A stretch of DNA of 30,542 bases, from assembly GCA_964528575.1 (NCBI GenBank), contig CAZGTQ010000044.1:1-30542 (forward strand). Direction: 5' to 3'. The stretch is from CAZGTQ01 sp964528575. GTDB lineage: Bacteria > Planctomycetota > UBA1135 > GCA-002686595. Below the pieces are notes generated by a model that made no database searches, was not told the DNA's origin, and saw only the letters and a program-made list of their open reading frames with translations. This document shows positions 15,175-23,730 of this stretch, piece after piece (the stretch's first letter is position 1; the number at the start of each line of letters is the position of its first letter). Position numbers and translations under genes: made by a program.

Positions 15175-17901
15175 CTATCGTTCGGGCAGCATGAGCACGA
15201 GATCGCGCGTCCCGGCGGCGACGCCGGCGAGCGTGGCGCTGTGCTGCGAGACGGTCGCGACGCGGCCCGACGCCAGGTGCGGCGGCGGAGTCGCCAAGAC
15301 GTCGACCACGGCCGTGGCCTCGACGTGGAGCGTGAAACGGCCCTCGGGGTCGGTTGACGCGAACGCGACGTCCTTGCCGTGCTCGTCGGTGCCGCGGACG
15401 GAGACGTGGCCCACCCCCCGCCCCTGCGCGTCGAGCACGCGCCCCGCGACGACATCGCCCAGGGGCAGCACGATGGCGAGCTCGCGCGTTCCGGCCGCGA
15501 CGCTCTCGATCGTCCTCGGCGCGACGGACGGATCGCGCTGCGGCCGCGCCTCGATCGAATAGAGGCCGGGAGCGAGCCCCGCGATGCGGAACGAGCCGTC
15601 GTCCTTCGAGCGCGCGTACCCGCGCTCGAGCGACGTCGACGGCTCCAACGCCCGCAGGTACGCGTCTACCGGGTCGCCCGTCGGGCTCGACACGTGGCCA
15701 GCGATCGCGAGCCCGGCGTCGATCTCGATCCGCACGCCGTCGACCACCGACGCGGCCGCGACCGCGATCGGCGAGCGCACGGGCTTGCTCCCCGGTGGCC
15801 ACACCTCGAGCTCGTACGATCCCGCGCCGAGGTTGGCGAACGAGAAACGGCCGAGGTGATCGAGGTGCGCCGTGCGGCGCGCGACGTAGAAGTCGACGCG
15901 TGGGATCGGGGAGCCGCCGAGCAGACCGCGATCGGCGTTCGCGCCGTGGAGCGCGACGCGCAGGCCGGGAAGCGGCTCGCCCGACGCGGCGTCGACGACG
16001 ACGCCGCGCAGGAGCGAGGGCGGCTTCAGAGCGACCGTGCCCACGTCGATCGGGTCGCGCCAGCGGTGCTCGTCGGACAGGTCGTACGTCGCGGACGCGT
16101 GGCTCTCGTGGAACAAGAGCAGCGCGTGCCGCACGTACCCGTGCACGTTCTCGACCGTGAACGTCCCGTCCGCCGCCGTGCGCGCCGAGTACCAGTCGAG
16201 TTGCCGAGCGGCATTGTGGAGGAATCCCGTGGCGGCGACGAACGCGTTCGCGACCGGGGCGCCGTCTCCGTCGACGACGCGTCCGATGATGCGCGCCGCG
16301 GGGAAGAGCGCGAAGTCCACGGTCGCGACGCCTCCCACCGGTCGAACGAGCTCCTTCGTCTTCGCGTATCCCGGCGCTCGTGCGGTCAGGCCGTCGACCT
16401 CGCGGAAGTGCTCGAGGACGTAGCGGCCGTCCGCGTCCGTGTGCACGATGTCGTGGTACGGGCTCTGCACGACCTCCGCGCCGGCGATGGCCAGCCCCGT
16501 CTTCGCGTCGCGCACGGTTCCGCGGACGTCGAAGCCGCTCGGGCAGGCGACCTCGAGCTCCACGACTTCGCCGGCCACGGGCTGGGCCTCGATCAGGTCC
16601 GGATCCGCCGCTCCCTCGGGCTGGACGAGTAGGAAGATGCGGCGAGCTTCCAGCCCGCCGATCCGGAACGTGCCGTCGGCGCTCGAGCGCCCGCGAATCT
16701 CGTGCACGGTCGCGTTGTCGCGGAGCACCCACCCCGTGATGGCGGCCGAAAGGCCGACGCCGTCGGATTCGCGGTAGACGCGGCCGGCGAGCGCAGCGGG
16801 GAAGTCGAGCTCGACGTCGACCCGCTCGCCCGCGGAGCGGAACGCGCGCGTCGCCGCCGCGAAGCCCTCCTTCTCGACGACGAGCGTGTAGATCCGGCCG
16901 AGCTCGAGCGGGATCGCGAACTCGCCGCGCTCGTCCGTGCGCACGGCCGCGACCTCGACGCCGGCGCGGAAGCCGGACCGGTCGATCTGCTGCAGCGGAT
17001 CGTGCAGAGCCGCGACGCGCGCTCCCGCGACGAGATCGCCGGCGGGGTCGGTGACGCGCCCATGCAGGTCGCGGTCGAGGTCGACCGCGAGCGCTCCGAC
17101 GGGCGCCGCCGGGGACGCGACCGCGACGCGCTCCGCGTCCGCGGGAGGAGCCGGCTCCGGCGCGCTCGGCCGCAGCGTCGCCGCGCTGCGCTCTCCGTGC
17201 TTCGCTGCACTCGGCGCGCTCGGCTCGTTGCCCAACACCGCCCACGCGACGAGCCCCACGGTGACGAGCAACGTCGCCGCCGCGGCGACGAGCGACTTCG
17301 TTCCCATAGCGATTCCCCCTGTCGTCAGCGCCGTGGCGAACGGCGCGGCGTCGCGGTCGACGAGTCCGGCGAGCAGCGCGCACCACGCGCCGCGATCGCC
17401 GTCGTGCGCGCGGTCGAGCTCCGCGCGCAGCAGCGCGAGCCCGCCCCACACGCGCGTTCGCCCCGCGTCGCGCGAGATGCCGTGCCGCGCGGCGATGCGC
17501 GCGTACGACCAGCCGTCCTGGTAGCGCAGCAGCACCGCCGAGCGGTACGGCTCGCGCAGGGCGAGCACGACGTCGGCGACCAGGCGCTGGCGTCGCAGCC
17601 GTTCGACCTCGTCGGGCGGCGGCTCGGGCGCGTCGCGCTCGGGCAGCGCGCTCTCGTGGTGCGCGCGCACCGCCTCGTCGCGCACGCGGCGGCGCATGCG
17701 GCTGCGAGCGACGGTCGCCAGCCACTTGCGCAGCCGGGCGCCCTCGAGGCCCGCCGGACCGCGCAGCGCGGCCTCGAGCCACGTCTCCTGGACGAGGTCG
17801 TCGGCCGCGTGCTCGTCGCGCACGAGGCGCAGCGCGAGCGCGCGCAGCCAGCGCAGCTCGCCGAGGGTGGCCTCGGCGCTCGGTCGGTCGGGCGGAGCCA
17901 T
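15175..17901 (-). CDS. ECF sigma factor fused to transmembrane/carboxypeptidase-regulatory-like domains (copy B)
   Basis: A 908-residue paralogue of copy A, in tandem 57 bp upstream of it. Region 2 (LALRLVRDEHAADDLVQETW) and the region 4 helix-turn-helix scaffold (WSYARIAARHGISRD) are nearly identical. The recognition helix differs: AARKRVSRG in copy A is GRTRVWGG-like here, with Thr149, Trp152 and Gly153 replacing Lys, Ser and Arg. Met199 again has an AGGGGG ribosome site and begins an anchored segment (VAAAATLLVTVGLVAWAVL). Linker and carboxypeptidase-regulatory-like repeats follow, for example LHGRVTDPAGDLVAGARV, VRGTVRDAKTGLAIAGAEV, IIGRVVDGDGAPVANAFV and VAGRVLDAQGRGVGHVSV. The sigma part may recognise another promoter or be weakened; the outer domains have diverged as if sensing another ligand. 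Confidence 0.92.
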   Translation of the reverse strand: MAPPDRPSAEATLGELRWLRALALRLVRDEHAADDLVQETWLEAALRGPAGLEGARLRKWLATVARSRMRRRVRDEAVRAHHESALPERDAPEPPPDEVERLRRQRLVADVVLALREPYRSAVLLRYQDGWSYARIAARHGISRDAGRTRVWGGLALLRAELDRAHDGDRGAWCALLAGLVDRDAAPFATALTTGGIAMGTKSLVAAAATLLVTVGLVAWAVLGNEPSAPSAAKHGERSAATLRPSAPEPAPPADAERVAVASPAAPVGALAVDLDRDLHGRVTDPAGDLVAGARVAALHDPLQQIDRSGFRAGVEVAAVRTDERGEFAIPLELGRIYTLVVEKEGFAAATRAFRSAGERVDVELDFPAALAGRVYRESDGVGLSAAITGWVLRDNATVHEIRGRSSADGTFRIGGLEARRIFLLVQPEGAADPDLIEAQPVAGEVVELEVACPSGFDVRGTVRDAKTGLAIAGAEVVQSPYHDIVHTDADGRYVLEHFREVDGLTARAPGYAKTKELVRPVGGVATVDFALFPAARIIGRVVDGDGAPVANAFVAATGFLHNAARQLDWYSARTAADGTFTVENVHGYVRHALLLFHESHASATYDLSDEHRWRDPIDVGTVALKPPSLLRGVVVDAASGEPLPGLRVALHGANADRGLLGGSPIPRVDFYVARRTAHLDHLGRFSFANLGAGSYELEVWPPGSKPVRSPIAVAAASVVDGVRIEIDAGLAIAGHVSSPTGDPVDAYLRALEPSTSLERGYARSKDDGSFRIAGLAPGLYSIEARPQRDPSVAPRTIESVAAGTRELAIVLPLGDVVAGRVLDAQGRGVGHVSVRGTDEHGKDVAFASTDPEGRFTLHVEATAVVDVLATPPPHLASGRVATVSQHSATLAGVAAGTRDLVLMLPER
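17293..17439. repeat. Near-identical 147-bp block shared by both sigma fusions (copy B)
   Basis: This is the partner of 14509-14655, with mismatches at 17365 and 17402. It contains the joint between the sigma part and the membrane part, including the internal start codon at 17307-17305. Confidence 0.85.
17305..17320 (-). promoter_or_regulatory. Internal Shine-Dalgarno and ATG (Met199) in copy B
   Basis: AGGGGG, seven bases, then an in-frame ATG, identical to copy A. Its conservation at every base in both copies is consistent with use as a second translation start. Confidence 0.5.
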
Positions 17902-17917
17902 CGTCCACGCGGAGGGC

Positions 17918-17948
17918 TCCGCGCGGGCTCCGATCGTGACCGGAATTC
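17918..17948 (-). promoter_or_regulatory. Conserved 31-bp upstream box (copy B)
   Basis: This is the partner of 15134-15164. Directly next to the ATG, copy B also carries CGCGGAG-gg-CTCCGCG (17908-17923), a 7-bp inverted repeat that could cover the ribosome entry region. Copy A lacks this perfect repeat. Confidence 0.45.
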
Positions 17949-17972
17949 TCGCGTTGTCGAGCGGGCGCTAGG

Positions 17973-18377
17973 TCAGGGCCGCCCGAACCAGACGATCGGC
18001 AGCGCGTCCTCCGGATCGTCGCCATCGAGGCCGCGCTCGTCCTGGACCGCCACCAGGACGGGCGGCGACTGCTGCGCGGCGTCGATCGAGAGCAGGATGC
18101 CGAGCAGCATCTCCTCGACGTTGACGGTCGGCGTGCGCGGCGGGGGCGAGCGCAGCCACGAGAGGACCTCGGGCGAGCTCTCGCCCTCGTCGGCGTCCGG
18201 ATCGGTGTGGCGCAGTTGGATGTACACCGTTCCGTGCATGTCGAGACGCCACTGCTCGACGGTGCCGCGCAGGATCTCTTCGGCATTCGGCGGCGCGCTC
18301 TCGCGCGAAGGCTCCGCCGTCGCGGCGACGACGACCAGCGCGGACGCGGCCAACAGAGGGAGCTTGTCGATGATCAT
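17973..18377 (-). CDS. Small secreted hypothetical protein
   Basis: A 134-residue protein with a signal peptide (MIIDKLPLLAASALVVVAATA, cleavage near AEPS). The mature part is acidic, with TVYIQLRHTDPDADEGESS, a central helix VNVEEMLLGILLSIDAA and a C-terminal strand ALPIVWFGRP. I recognise no family. The ATG at 18377 has no Shine-Dalgarno. A sigma-54-like element just upstream would place the transcription start at about the ATG, implying a leaderless message if it is real. It is divergent from the three secreted paralogues at 18529 and ends 71 bp before the sigma fusion copy B, so it could feed into the same transcript. Confidence 0.7.
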   Translation of the reverse strand: MIIDKLPLLAASALVVVAATAEPSRESAPPNAEEILRGTVEQWRLDMHGTVYIQLRHTDPDADEGESSPEVLSWLRSPPPRTPTVNVEEMLLGILLSIDAAQQSPPVLVAVQDERGLDGDDPEDALPIVWFGRP

Positions 18378-18389
18378 GCGCGTCGTCGC

Positions 18390-18403
18390 GCAAGCGTCGT
18401 GCC
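18390..18403 (-). promoter_or_regulatory. Sigma-54-like element upstream of small secreted gene
   Basis: The minus strand reads cGGCACGacgcTTGCg, with GG and GC 10 bases apart, agreeing with TGGCACG-N4-TTGCW apart from the first and last bases. The predicted start lies at about 18378, next to the ATG, which is unusually close and lowers confidence. Confidence 0.35.
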
Positions 18404-18528
18404 GGCGCGACGCGCATCGACGGCGAGCGGTGCAGGGCACGGAGATTCGTACAAAGAACCGGCGCGGATCGCCGGCAAGGGCGTCCACTACGTAGCCGGC
18501 GAGGCGGGCGCGGATAGCATCGGCGGCC

Positions 18529-20265
18529 ATGCGCGCCGCCCCGCTCGCTCTGCTCGTGCTCGCCGCGCCCGCGCCCGCGGCGGCGCAGGACGAGTTCGTG
18601 ACGCGCTCGTACGACGTGCGGGCGCTCGATCTGGAGCGCGAGGAGCCGACCGAGCGGATCGAGGTGCGGCCGCCGCTCGAGGCGGCGGTGCACCCGGACG
18701 ACGATCGGCCGCCGCCGCTGTGGCTCGAGCCGGAGGTGGCGGAATGGCCCCACGTGCTCGCGCAGCGGATTGCCGGTGTCGAATGGGCGGAGCTGCGCGA
18801 AGGGCTGCTCGTCGTCGAGGGGCCGCCGGCCGTGCACGCGGAGGTCGCGGAGCTCGTGGAGGCGCTCGTCGCGCAGAGCGTGCGCGAGGTCGTGCTCGAC
18901 GCGTTCTGGCTCGCGGGCGCGGATCTGCCGGACACGCTCGGCGGCGTGCTCGCTTCGCGCGAGGTCGACGCGTTGCTCGCCGCGACGACGCCGGCGGAGC
19001 ACGCGAGCGCGACGGCGCCGATGGCGCGGCTCGTGCTGCTCGACTCGTACGCAGAGGTTTCCGCAGTCGTGGGCTACGACGTTTTCGCCTCGGAGGGCAT
19101 CGTCTGCGCCGATCCCCTCGTCGCTGCTCTGCGCGACGGGACGGAAGTGACGGCGATCGCCGGCGCGATGGCCGGGGGCGCGCTGCACCTGCGCGTCTGG
19201 GCGCGTCGCACCGAGCTCTCGGAGACGCGCAGGTTCGTCGTCGAGGCGCTGCAGGACGTCGAGCTCGAGCTGCCGCGCTCGCGCAGCTTCGTCGCGCACG
19301 GCTCGGCGCGGATCGAGGACGGCGGCGCGCTCGTGCTCGGCGACGCCGGGAGCGAGACCGGCGTCCTGCTCGTGCGCGCGCGCCGCACGGGACAGCCGGA
19401 TCGCCGGGAGCGACCGTTCGTGCCGGCGGGCGATCTGACGGCGTCGCCTCTCGTGCAGCGCCCGATCGTGCTGCGCATGGACACGACTCGCTACGACCGT
19501 TTCGAGTGGGGCGGCCACCCGTCGCGCGCTTCCCAGGAGCCGGATTCGCCGTTCCGCTCGCTCGACCTGTGGCGCGACCTCGAGCGCGAGCTGCTCGAGC
19601 GCGACCCCGCGTCCGCGATCGCGCCGCTCGCCGACGAGCTGTGGATCCGGGGAGCGCCGGAGCTGCGGGCGCTCGTCGCCGAGCGCGTGGCTGCCTGCGG
19701 CGCTCGACTCGGCGCGACGTACGCAGTCGAGCTGCGACACGGCGTCGTCGACGCGGCGACGGGGTTGCGCGTCGCGACGGGGGAGCTCGACGCGCAGGAG
19801 CTCGCGACGCGGCTCGAGGGGCGGACGCTGGGCGCGTGCCGGCTCGGGGACGAGCTGCAGGTGTTCAGCGGGCGCGAGAGCGCGTACGTCGCGGACTACT
19901 GGGTCGACGTCTCGAGCGGTGCACGCGCGACCGAGCCGGTCGTCGAGGTGCTCCTCGAGGGCACGTCGCTCTGGTATCAGCCCGCGCGCGGCCCGTCGGG
20001 CGCGCTCTCGGCCTGGATCGACGTCCAGCATCAACACGCCGTGCGCGAGCTCGTGCGGCAGACGGTCGTCTTCGGCACCGAGGTCGGCGGCGGCTCGTCG
20101 CGCGGCGAGGTCGAGCTGCCGCGCGTCGCCCACCATCGAACGGTGTCGCGCCTGCAGCTCGAGGACGGCGTCTGGCGCCTCGCGTGCGCCGCGGCGCTCC
20201 CCGGCACGGGCCGCAGCTTCGTGGCCGTGATCCGCGTGTCGCTCGCGCCGGGGGAGGGGACGTGA
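18529..20265 (+). CDS. Secreted protein, secretin-like paralogue 1
   Basis: A 578-residue exported protein with a signal peptide (RAAPLALLVLAAPAPAAAQ). Right after it comes the motif TRSYDVRAL. A segment GLLVVEGPPAVHAEVAELV (92-110) resembles the small beta-alpha-beta N-domains of secretins (the 'YDVRDL ... LVVxxxPxxHxxV' pattern). The middle contains SARIEDGGALVLG, shared with its two downstream paralogues. Near 445-486 are SAYVADYWVDVSSG and PVVEVLLEGTSLWYQPARG, reminiscent of the entry to a secretin beta domain (G-x-x-L-x-x-x-P), but no full secretin pore follows. It may be a periplasmic or surface assembly factor; this is inference. The next gene's GTG overlaps its stop by 4 bases. Confidence 0.82.
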   Translation: MRAAPLALLVLAAPAPAAAQDEFVTRSYDVRALDLEREEPTERIEVRPPLEAAVHPDDDRPPPLWLEPEVAEWPHVLAQRIAGVEWAELREGLLVVEGPPAVHAEVAELVEALVAQSVREVVLDAFWLAGADLPDTLGGVLASREVDALLAATTPAEHASATAPMARLVLLDSYAEVSAVVGYDVFASEGIVCADPLVAALRDGTEVTAIAGAMAGGALHLRVWARRTELSETRRFVVEALQDVELELPRSRSFVAHGSARIEDGGALVLGDAGSETGVLLVRARRTGQPDRRERPFVPAGDLTASPLVQRPIVLRMDTTRYDRFEWGGHPSRASQEPDSPFRSLDLWRDLERELLERDPASAIAPLADELWIRGAPELRALVAERVAACGARLGATYAVELRHGVVDAATGLRVATGELDAQELATRLEGRTLGACRLGDELQVFSGRESAYVADYWVDVSSGARATEPVVEVLLEGTSLWYQPARGPSGALSAWIDVQHQHAVRELVRQTVVFGTEVGGGSSRGEVELPRVAHHRTVSRLQLEDGVWRLACAAALPGTGRSFVAVIRVSLAPGEGT

Positions 20266-21944
20266 GCGTCGTCCTGCTCGCCGTGACGCTCGCCCTCGCG
20301 ACTCGTCAGGCGGATCTCGAGACTCGCCCTTACGACGTGCGAGGACTGCGCGCGGCCCTCGCGTCGCCCGAGCGGCGCGTGGCGACCTGGTCGTTCCTCG
20401 CCGGCGCGCACAACGACGACGAGTACGTGAGCTCGCAAGCGGAGGTGCCGCACGGCTCGCTCGACTGGGTCGAGTTGCTCCACGCCATCGCTCCGGACGC
20501 CGGTGTCGGCGTGTTCGAGAGCGCAGGCTTGCTCACGGTGGAAGCGCCGCCCGCGGTGCACGTCGACGTCGAGCGCATCCTCGCGGAGATCGAAGCGCAC
20601 CTCGCGCGCGAGGTCGCGCTCGAGGCCTTCGCGCTCGATCCCTCGACGGTGAGCCAGGCAGCGACCGCCGTGCTCGGAGCCGCGCAGGCGCGCGACGTTC
20701 TCGCCCGCGCGCGGGTCTTGGACCACGCGTTCGCGGTCGGGCGGATGGCGCAGCCGGCGCACCTCGGAGCGGACGCGACCTGGGCGTGGGTCGGCGGGAT
20801 ACGGGTCGAGGGCGACGTGCAGAGCACGGTGGGAGCCGACCCGGCGATCTCGTTGCCGCGTGAGGGCTTGGACTTGGAAGCGACAGTGCGCGCGGCGCCG
20901 GACGGTCGGCTGGTGCTCGACGTCGTCGGCCGGCGCGGCGAGCGTGCTCATCCCGCTCTGCCGACCGTGCCGCCGATCGTGCGGGAGAGCGCGCGCTTCG
21001 TCTCGCTCGCGGCTTCGGCGACGATCGACGACGGCGGCGCCGTGCTCCTCGGAGCGACGCGACACGGGCCCGGTCTCGTGCTCTTGCGCGCGCGCCGTCT
21101 GCTCGGCGCGGCGGGCGACGCCGGCCGCTTCCTCTCCGCCGGCGAAGCGAGCGCTCCGAGGGACACGCCCCTCGCGCCCTGGATGGCGCGCCCGCCGTCG
21201 TCGTTCGAGAGCGAGTTTCCGCCTCCCGCATTCCGGTTCGGCCGCGACGAGCCGACTCCGGCGTTGCTCGACGCGTTGCGTCTGCCGGGCGGCGTCTTCC
21301 GTCTCGCCGACAGCCTCTACGCGCCCGCCGGCGGTGCATCCTTGGACGAGGTGCGCACGCTGCTCGAGAGCGTGCGCGGCACGTGGGAGGGCACGGTCGC
21401 GTTCGAGCTGCGCTGCGGTCTCGTCGATCCGGCGCTGCTCGACGTGCCGGCGGGCGTGCTCGCGGAGGAGTTGCGCGATCGCGTTCTCGGCGTCGCCCGC
21501 CTCGGCCGCACGGCGTTCGTCCAGGCGGGGACGGAGGTCTCTTACGTGAGCGATCACGACGTCCAGGTCGCGAGCGGCGGCGTCACACCGCCCTGGCCGG
21601 GCACGAGCACGGTCGAAGGCGGGATCGGTCTCGCATGCTCCGCGCAACGGCTCGGGGACGGTGAGCTCGCCGTCGACGTCCTGCTCGACGTGCAAGAGGT
21701 CGACGCGCTCGCGATCGAGCGCGTCGGCTTCGGAATCGTGCGTCGCTGGCCGGTGCCCGTGCCGACGTGGCTGGAGACGAACCTCGTCGAGCTGCCTCGC
21801 ACGCGCTGCGCGACGTTCCGCGCTCTCGCCGTGACGGCGGACGGCGAGTGGTCGCACGTCGGCGCGGCCACGCGCGCGGGCGAGCGCCGCGTCTTCGCCG
21901 CCGTCGTCCGCGCGCAACGCATCGCGCCGGAGGGCGGGCGTTGA
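20262..21944 (+). CDS. Secreted protein, secretin-like paralogue 2
   Basis: A 560-residue exported protein. The GTG start overlaps the upstream stop (GTGA) and has a GGGGAGGGG Shine-Dalgarno, so translation is coupled; longer frames upstream overlap paralogue 1 and are rejected. The signal peptide MSVVLLAVTLALA is followed by TRPYDVRGL. GLLTVEAPPAVHVDVERIL (about 88-106) matches the N-domain-like motif of paralogue 1, SATIDDGGAVLLG matches its middle motif, and VSYVSDHDVQVASGG (about 425) matches its late motif. This copy has the weakest match at the 'EGxxLxxxP' region, where VEGGIGLACSAQR stands instead. Function unknown, presumably in one complex with its neighbours. Confidence 0.82.
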   Translation: MSVVLLAVTLALATRQADLETRPYDVRGLRAALASPERRVATWSFLAGAHNDDEYVSSQAEVPHGSLDWVELLHAIAPDAGVGVFESAGLLTVEAPPAVHVDVERILAEIEAHLAREVALEAFALDPSTVSQAATAVLGAAQARDVLARARVLDHAFAVGRMAQPAHLGADATWAWVGGIRVEGDVQSTVGADPAISLPREGLDLEATVRAAPDGRLVLDVVGRRGERAHPALPTVPPIVRESARFVSLAASATIDDGGAVLLGATRHGPGLVLLRARRLLGAAGDAGRFLSAGEASAPRDTPLAPWMARPPSSFESEFPPPAFRFGRDEPTPALLDALRLPGGVFRLADSLYAPAGGASLDEVRTLLESVRGTWEGTVAFELRCGLVDPALLDVPAGVLAEELRDRVLGVARLGRTAFVQAGTEVSYVSDHDVQVASGGVTPPWPGTSTVEGGIGLACSAQRLGDGELAVDVLLDVQEVDALAIERVGFGIVRRWPVPVPTWLETNLVELPRTRCATFRALAVTADGEWSHVGAATRAGERRVFAAVVRAQRIAPEGGR

Positions 21945-23722
21945 GAGCGGTGGCCGCGCTCGTCGCCGCCTGTGCTCCCGCGCTCGCGCAGGAGCTCTCG
22001 ACGCGGGTGTACGACGTGAGCGCGCTCGAGCTCGCCGCGCACGCCGGCTCTCCCGGCGTCGACCTGCGCCGGTCGCTCGGGGCGGCACGGCCTTCGGCGT
22101 CGGCTGAGCTCGAGGAGCCGCCGGTCGACGGGCCGCTCCTCCCGTTGGAGTCGAGCGACGCGCTCAGGTGGGCGGTCCTCCTGGCGTCGCTCTTCGACGT
22201 GCGCGGCAGCGCGCCCGACGCGATCGAGCTGGTGACGTACGAGGGCGGCCTCCTCGTCGTCGCGGGAACGCCGGCCGGCCACGACGAGCTCGCGGCCGTG
22301 CTCGCCGATCTCGCCGATCACGTCTTCCGGCCGGTCGACCTCGAGCTCGTCGTCCTCGACCCCGCCGAGCTGGGGCCGGGGACGCGCTCGGTCCTGAGCG
22401 CCGCCGAGGTGGACGCGCTGCTCGCGTCGGCGACGCCGCTCGAGACCGCGCGGGTGCGCGGCCGCCTCGACGCGCCGGCGCAGCTCGGGTCGACGCGTCT
22501 CGAGGCGTACGTGTGCGACTACGACGCTCTCGGCCTGAAGTACGCCGTCGTGGGGGAGCCGCACGTCGCGCTTCTGCGCGAGGGCACGGAGGTCGCGGTA
22601 GACGCGCGCGCGCTCGGCGGAGGCGGACTGTACGTGCGCGCGTGGGGCCGGCGCATGGCGGAGCAGGGGGAGCGGCGGGCGCTGGAGCTGCCGACGTTCG
22701 ACGGCGCCGCCGTCGCGCTGCCGCGCGTCGCGAGCACGGTGGCGGCGGGGTCCGCGTGCATCGAGGACGGCGGCGCGCTCGTGCTCGCGCAGGAGTGGAG
22801 CGGGGGCGAGGCCTGGGTCGTGCGTGCGCGAAGAGCGGAGCCGGTGCGTGCGAACCGGGCGCTCGTGCCCGCGGCGCGGTTGCTCGCGCGTCCGTTCGTC
22901 GTGCGTACAGCGCAGGTGCTCGGGCCTTGGAGCACGGGCGACGACTCGCGCTGGGACCCGCCGAGCGCGCCCGACGTCCAGTCGGCGTTCGAACGCGCGT
23001 CGATGGCCGAGCGCATCGTCGAAGCGCTCTCGCACGGCCACGTGGAGGGCTCCGCTCATCCGCTCGGCGGGCAGATCTACGTCGGCGACGATCCTGAGCG
23101 GGAGGCCGTCGTGCGCGCGGCAGTCGAAGCCGCCGAGGCGCCGTTGCGCGGGACGGTCGCCGTCGAGGTGCGCATCGGATGGACGACGCGCGCGCTCGCG
23201 GCGGCGCTCGCGAACGACGGAGCGGACGTCGCCGGGCTCGCGCATCTGTTCCCTCGTCGGCTGCTCGCCACGGCGGCGCCGAGCGACACGCTCCTGGTCA
23301 CCGCGGGCGTCGAGTCGACCTACCTCGCCGATTGGGTCATGTCCGGCAGGGAAGCGGTGGGCGCTTCGAATCCGATCTTCGAGGACGTCTTCGAGGGCGT
23401 CGCGCTGTGGATGCGCCCCGCGCGCGCTCCGCACGGGCGCATCGCCGCGGCGTTCGCGCTCGAGGTGCAGCACGCGGAGGCGGAGCTCGCGCGGCAGCGC
23501 GTCGTCGGGCCGCGCGCTCTCGCGAATCCGGGGGAGTGGCCGCCGGAGGAGACGGGACCGTTCCTCGACGTCGGCGTCGTCGAGCTGCCGTCGGTGCGGC
23601 GTGTCGCGCTCGCGGGGACGGTCGCGCTCGAGCCGCGGACGTGGACGCTGCTGGGGAGCGCGGAGGTCGCGGGCGCGGAGCGCGCGCTCGTCGCGCTCGT
23701 GCGCGCGGAAATCGTCGAGTAG
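21941..23722 (+). CDS. Secreted protein, secretin-like paralogue 3
   Basis: A 593-residue exported protein. The start is a TTG overlapping the previous stop (TTGA), with a perfect GGAGG Shine-Dalgarno 7 bases upstream. The frame reaches further upstream, but that part lies inside paralogue 2. The signal peptide is RAVAALVAACAPALAQ, followed by TRVYDVSAL. GGLLVVAGTPAGHDELAAVL (about 102) repeats the N-domain-like motif, SACIEDGGALVLA the middle motif, and STYLADWVMSG ... FEDVFEGVALWMRPAR (about 457-495) the late motif. It is the last gene of the coupled trio and is followed by a strong hairpin shared with the convergent gene at 23792. Confidence 0.82.
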   Translation: MRAVAALVAACAPALAQELSTRVYDVSALELAAHAGSPGVDLRRSLGAARPSASAELEEPPVDGPLLPLESSDALRWAVLLASLFDVRGSAPDAIELVTYEGGLLVVAGTPAGHDELAAVLADLADHVFRPVDLELVVLDPAELGPGTRSVLSAAEVDALLASATPLETARVRGRLDAPAQLGSTRLEAYVCDYDALGLKYAVVGEPHVALLREGTEVAVDARALGGGGLYVRAWGRRMAEQGERRALELPTFDGAAVALPRVASTVAAGSACIEDGGALVLAQEWSGGEAWVVRARRAEPVRANRALVPAARLLARPFVVRTAQVLGPWSTGDDSRWDPPSAPDVQSAFERASMAERIVEALSHGHVEGSAHPLGGQIYVGDDPEREAVVRAAVEAAEAPLRGTVAVEVRIGWTTRALAAALANDGADVAGLAHLFPRRLLATAAPSDTLLVTAGVESTYLADWVMSGREAVGASNPIFEDVFEGVALWMRPARAPHGRIAAAFALEVQHAEAELARQRVVGPRALANPGEWPPEETGPFLDVGVVELPSVRRVALAGTVALEPRTWTLLGSAEVAGAERALVALVRAEIVE

Positions 23723-23730
23723 GGACGAAA

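Noticed and set aside
10882..15357. 1491-codon plus-strand open frame
   Set aside because: It is Ser/Arg/Ala low-complexity and runs through two genes of opposite strand; it is a GC artefact.
11927..18286. 2119-codon minus-strand open frame
   Set aside because: It is a different frame from the sigma fusions, dominated by Arg and Gly, and crosses several real genes and intergenic regions.
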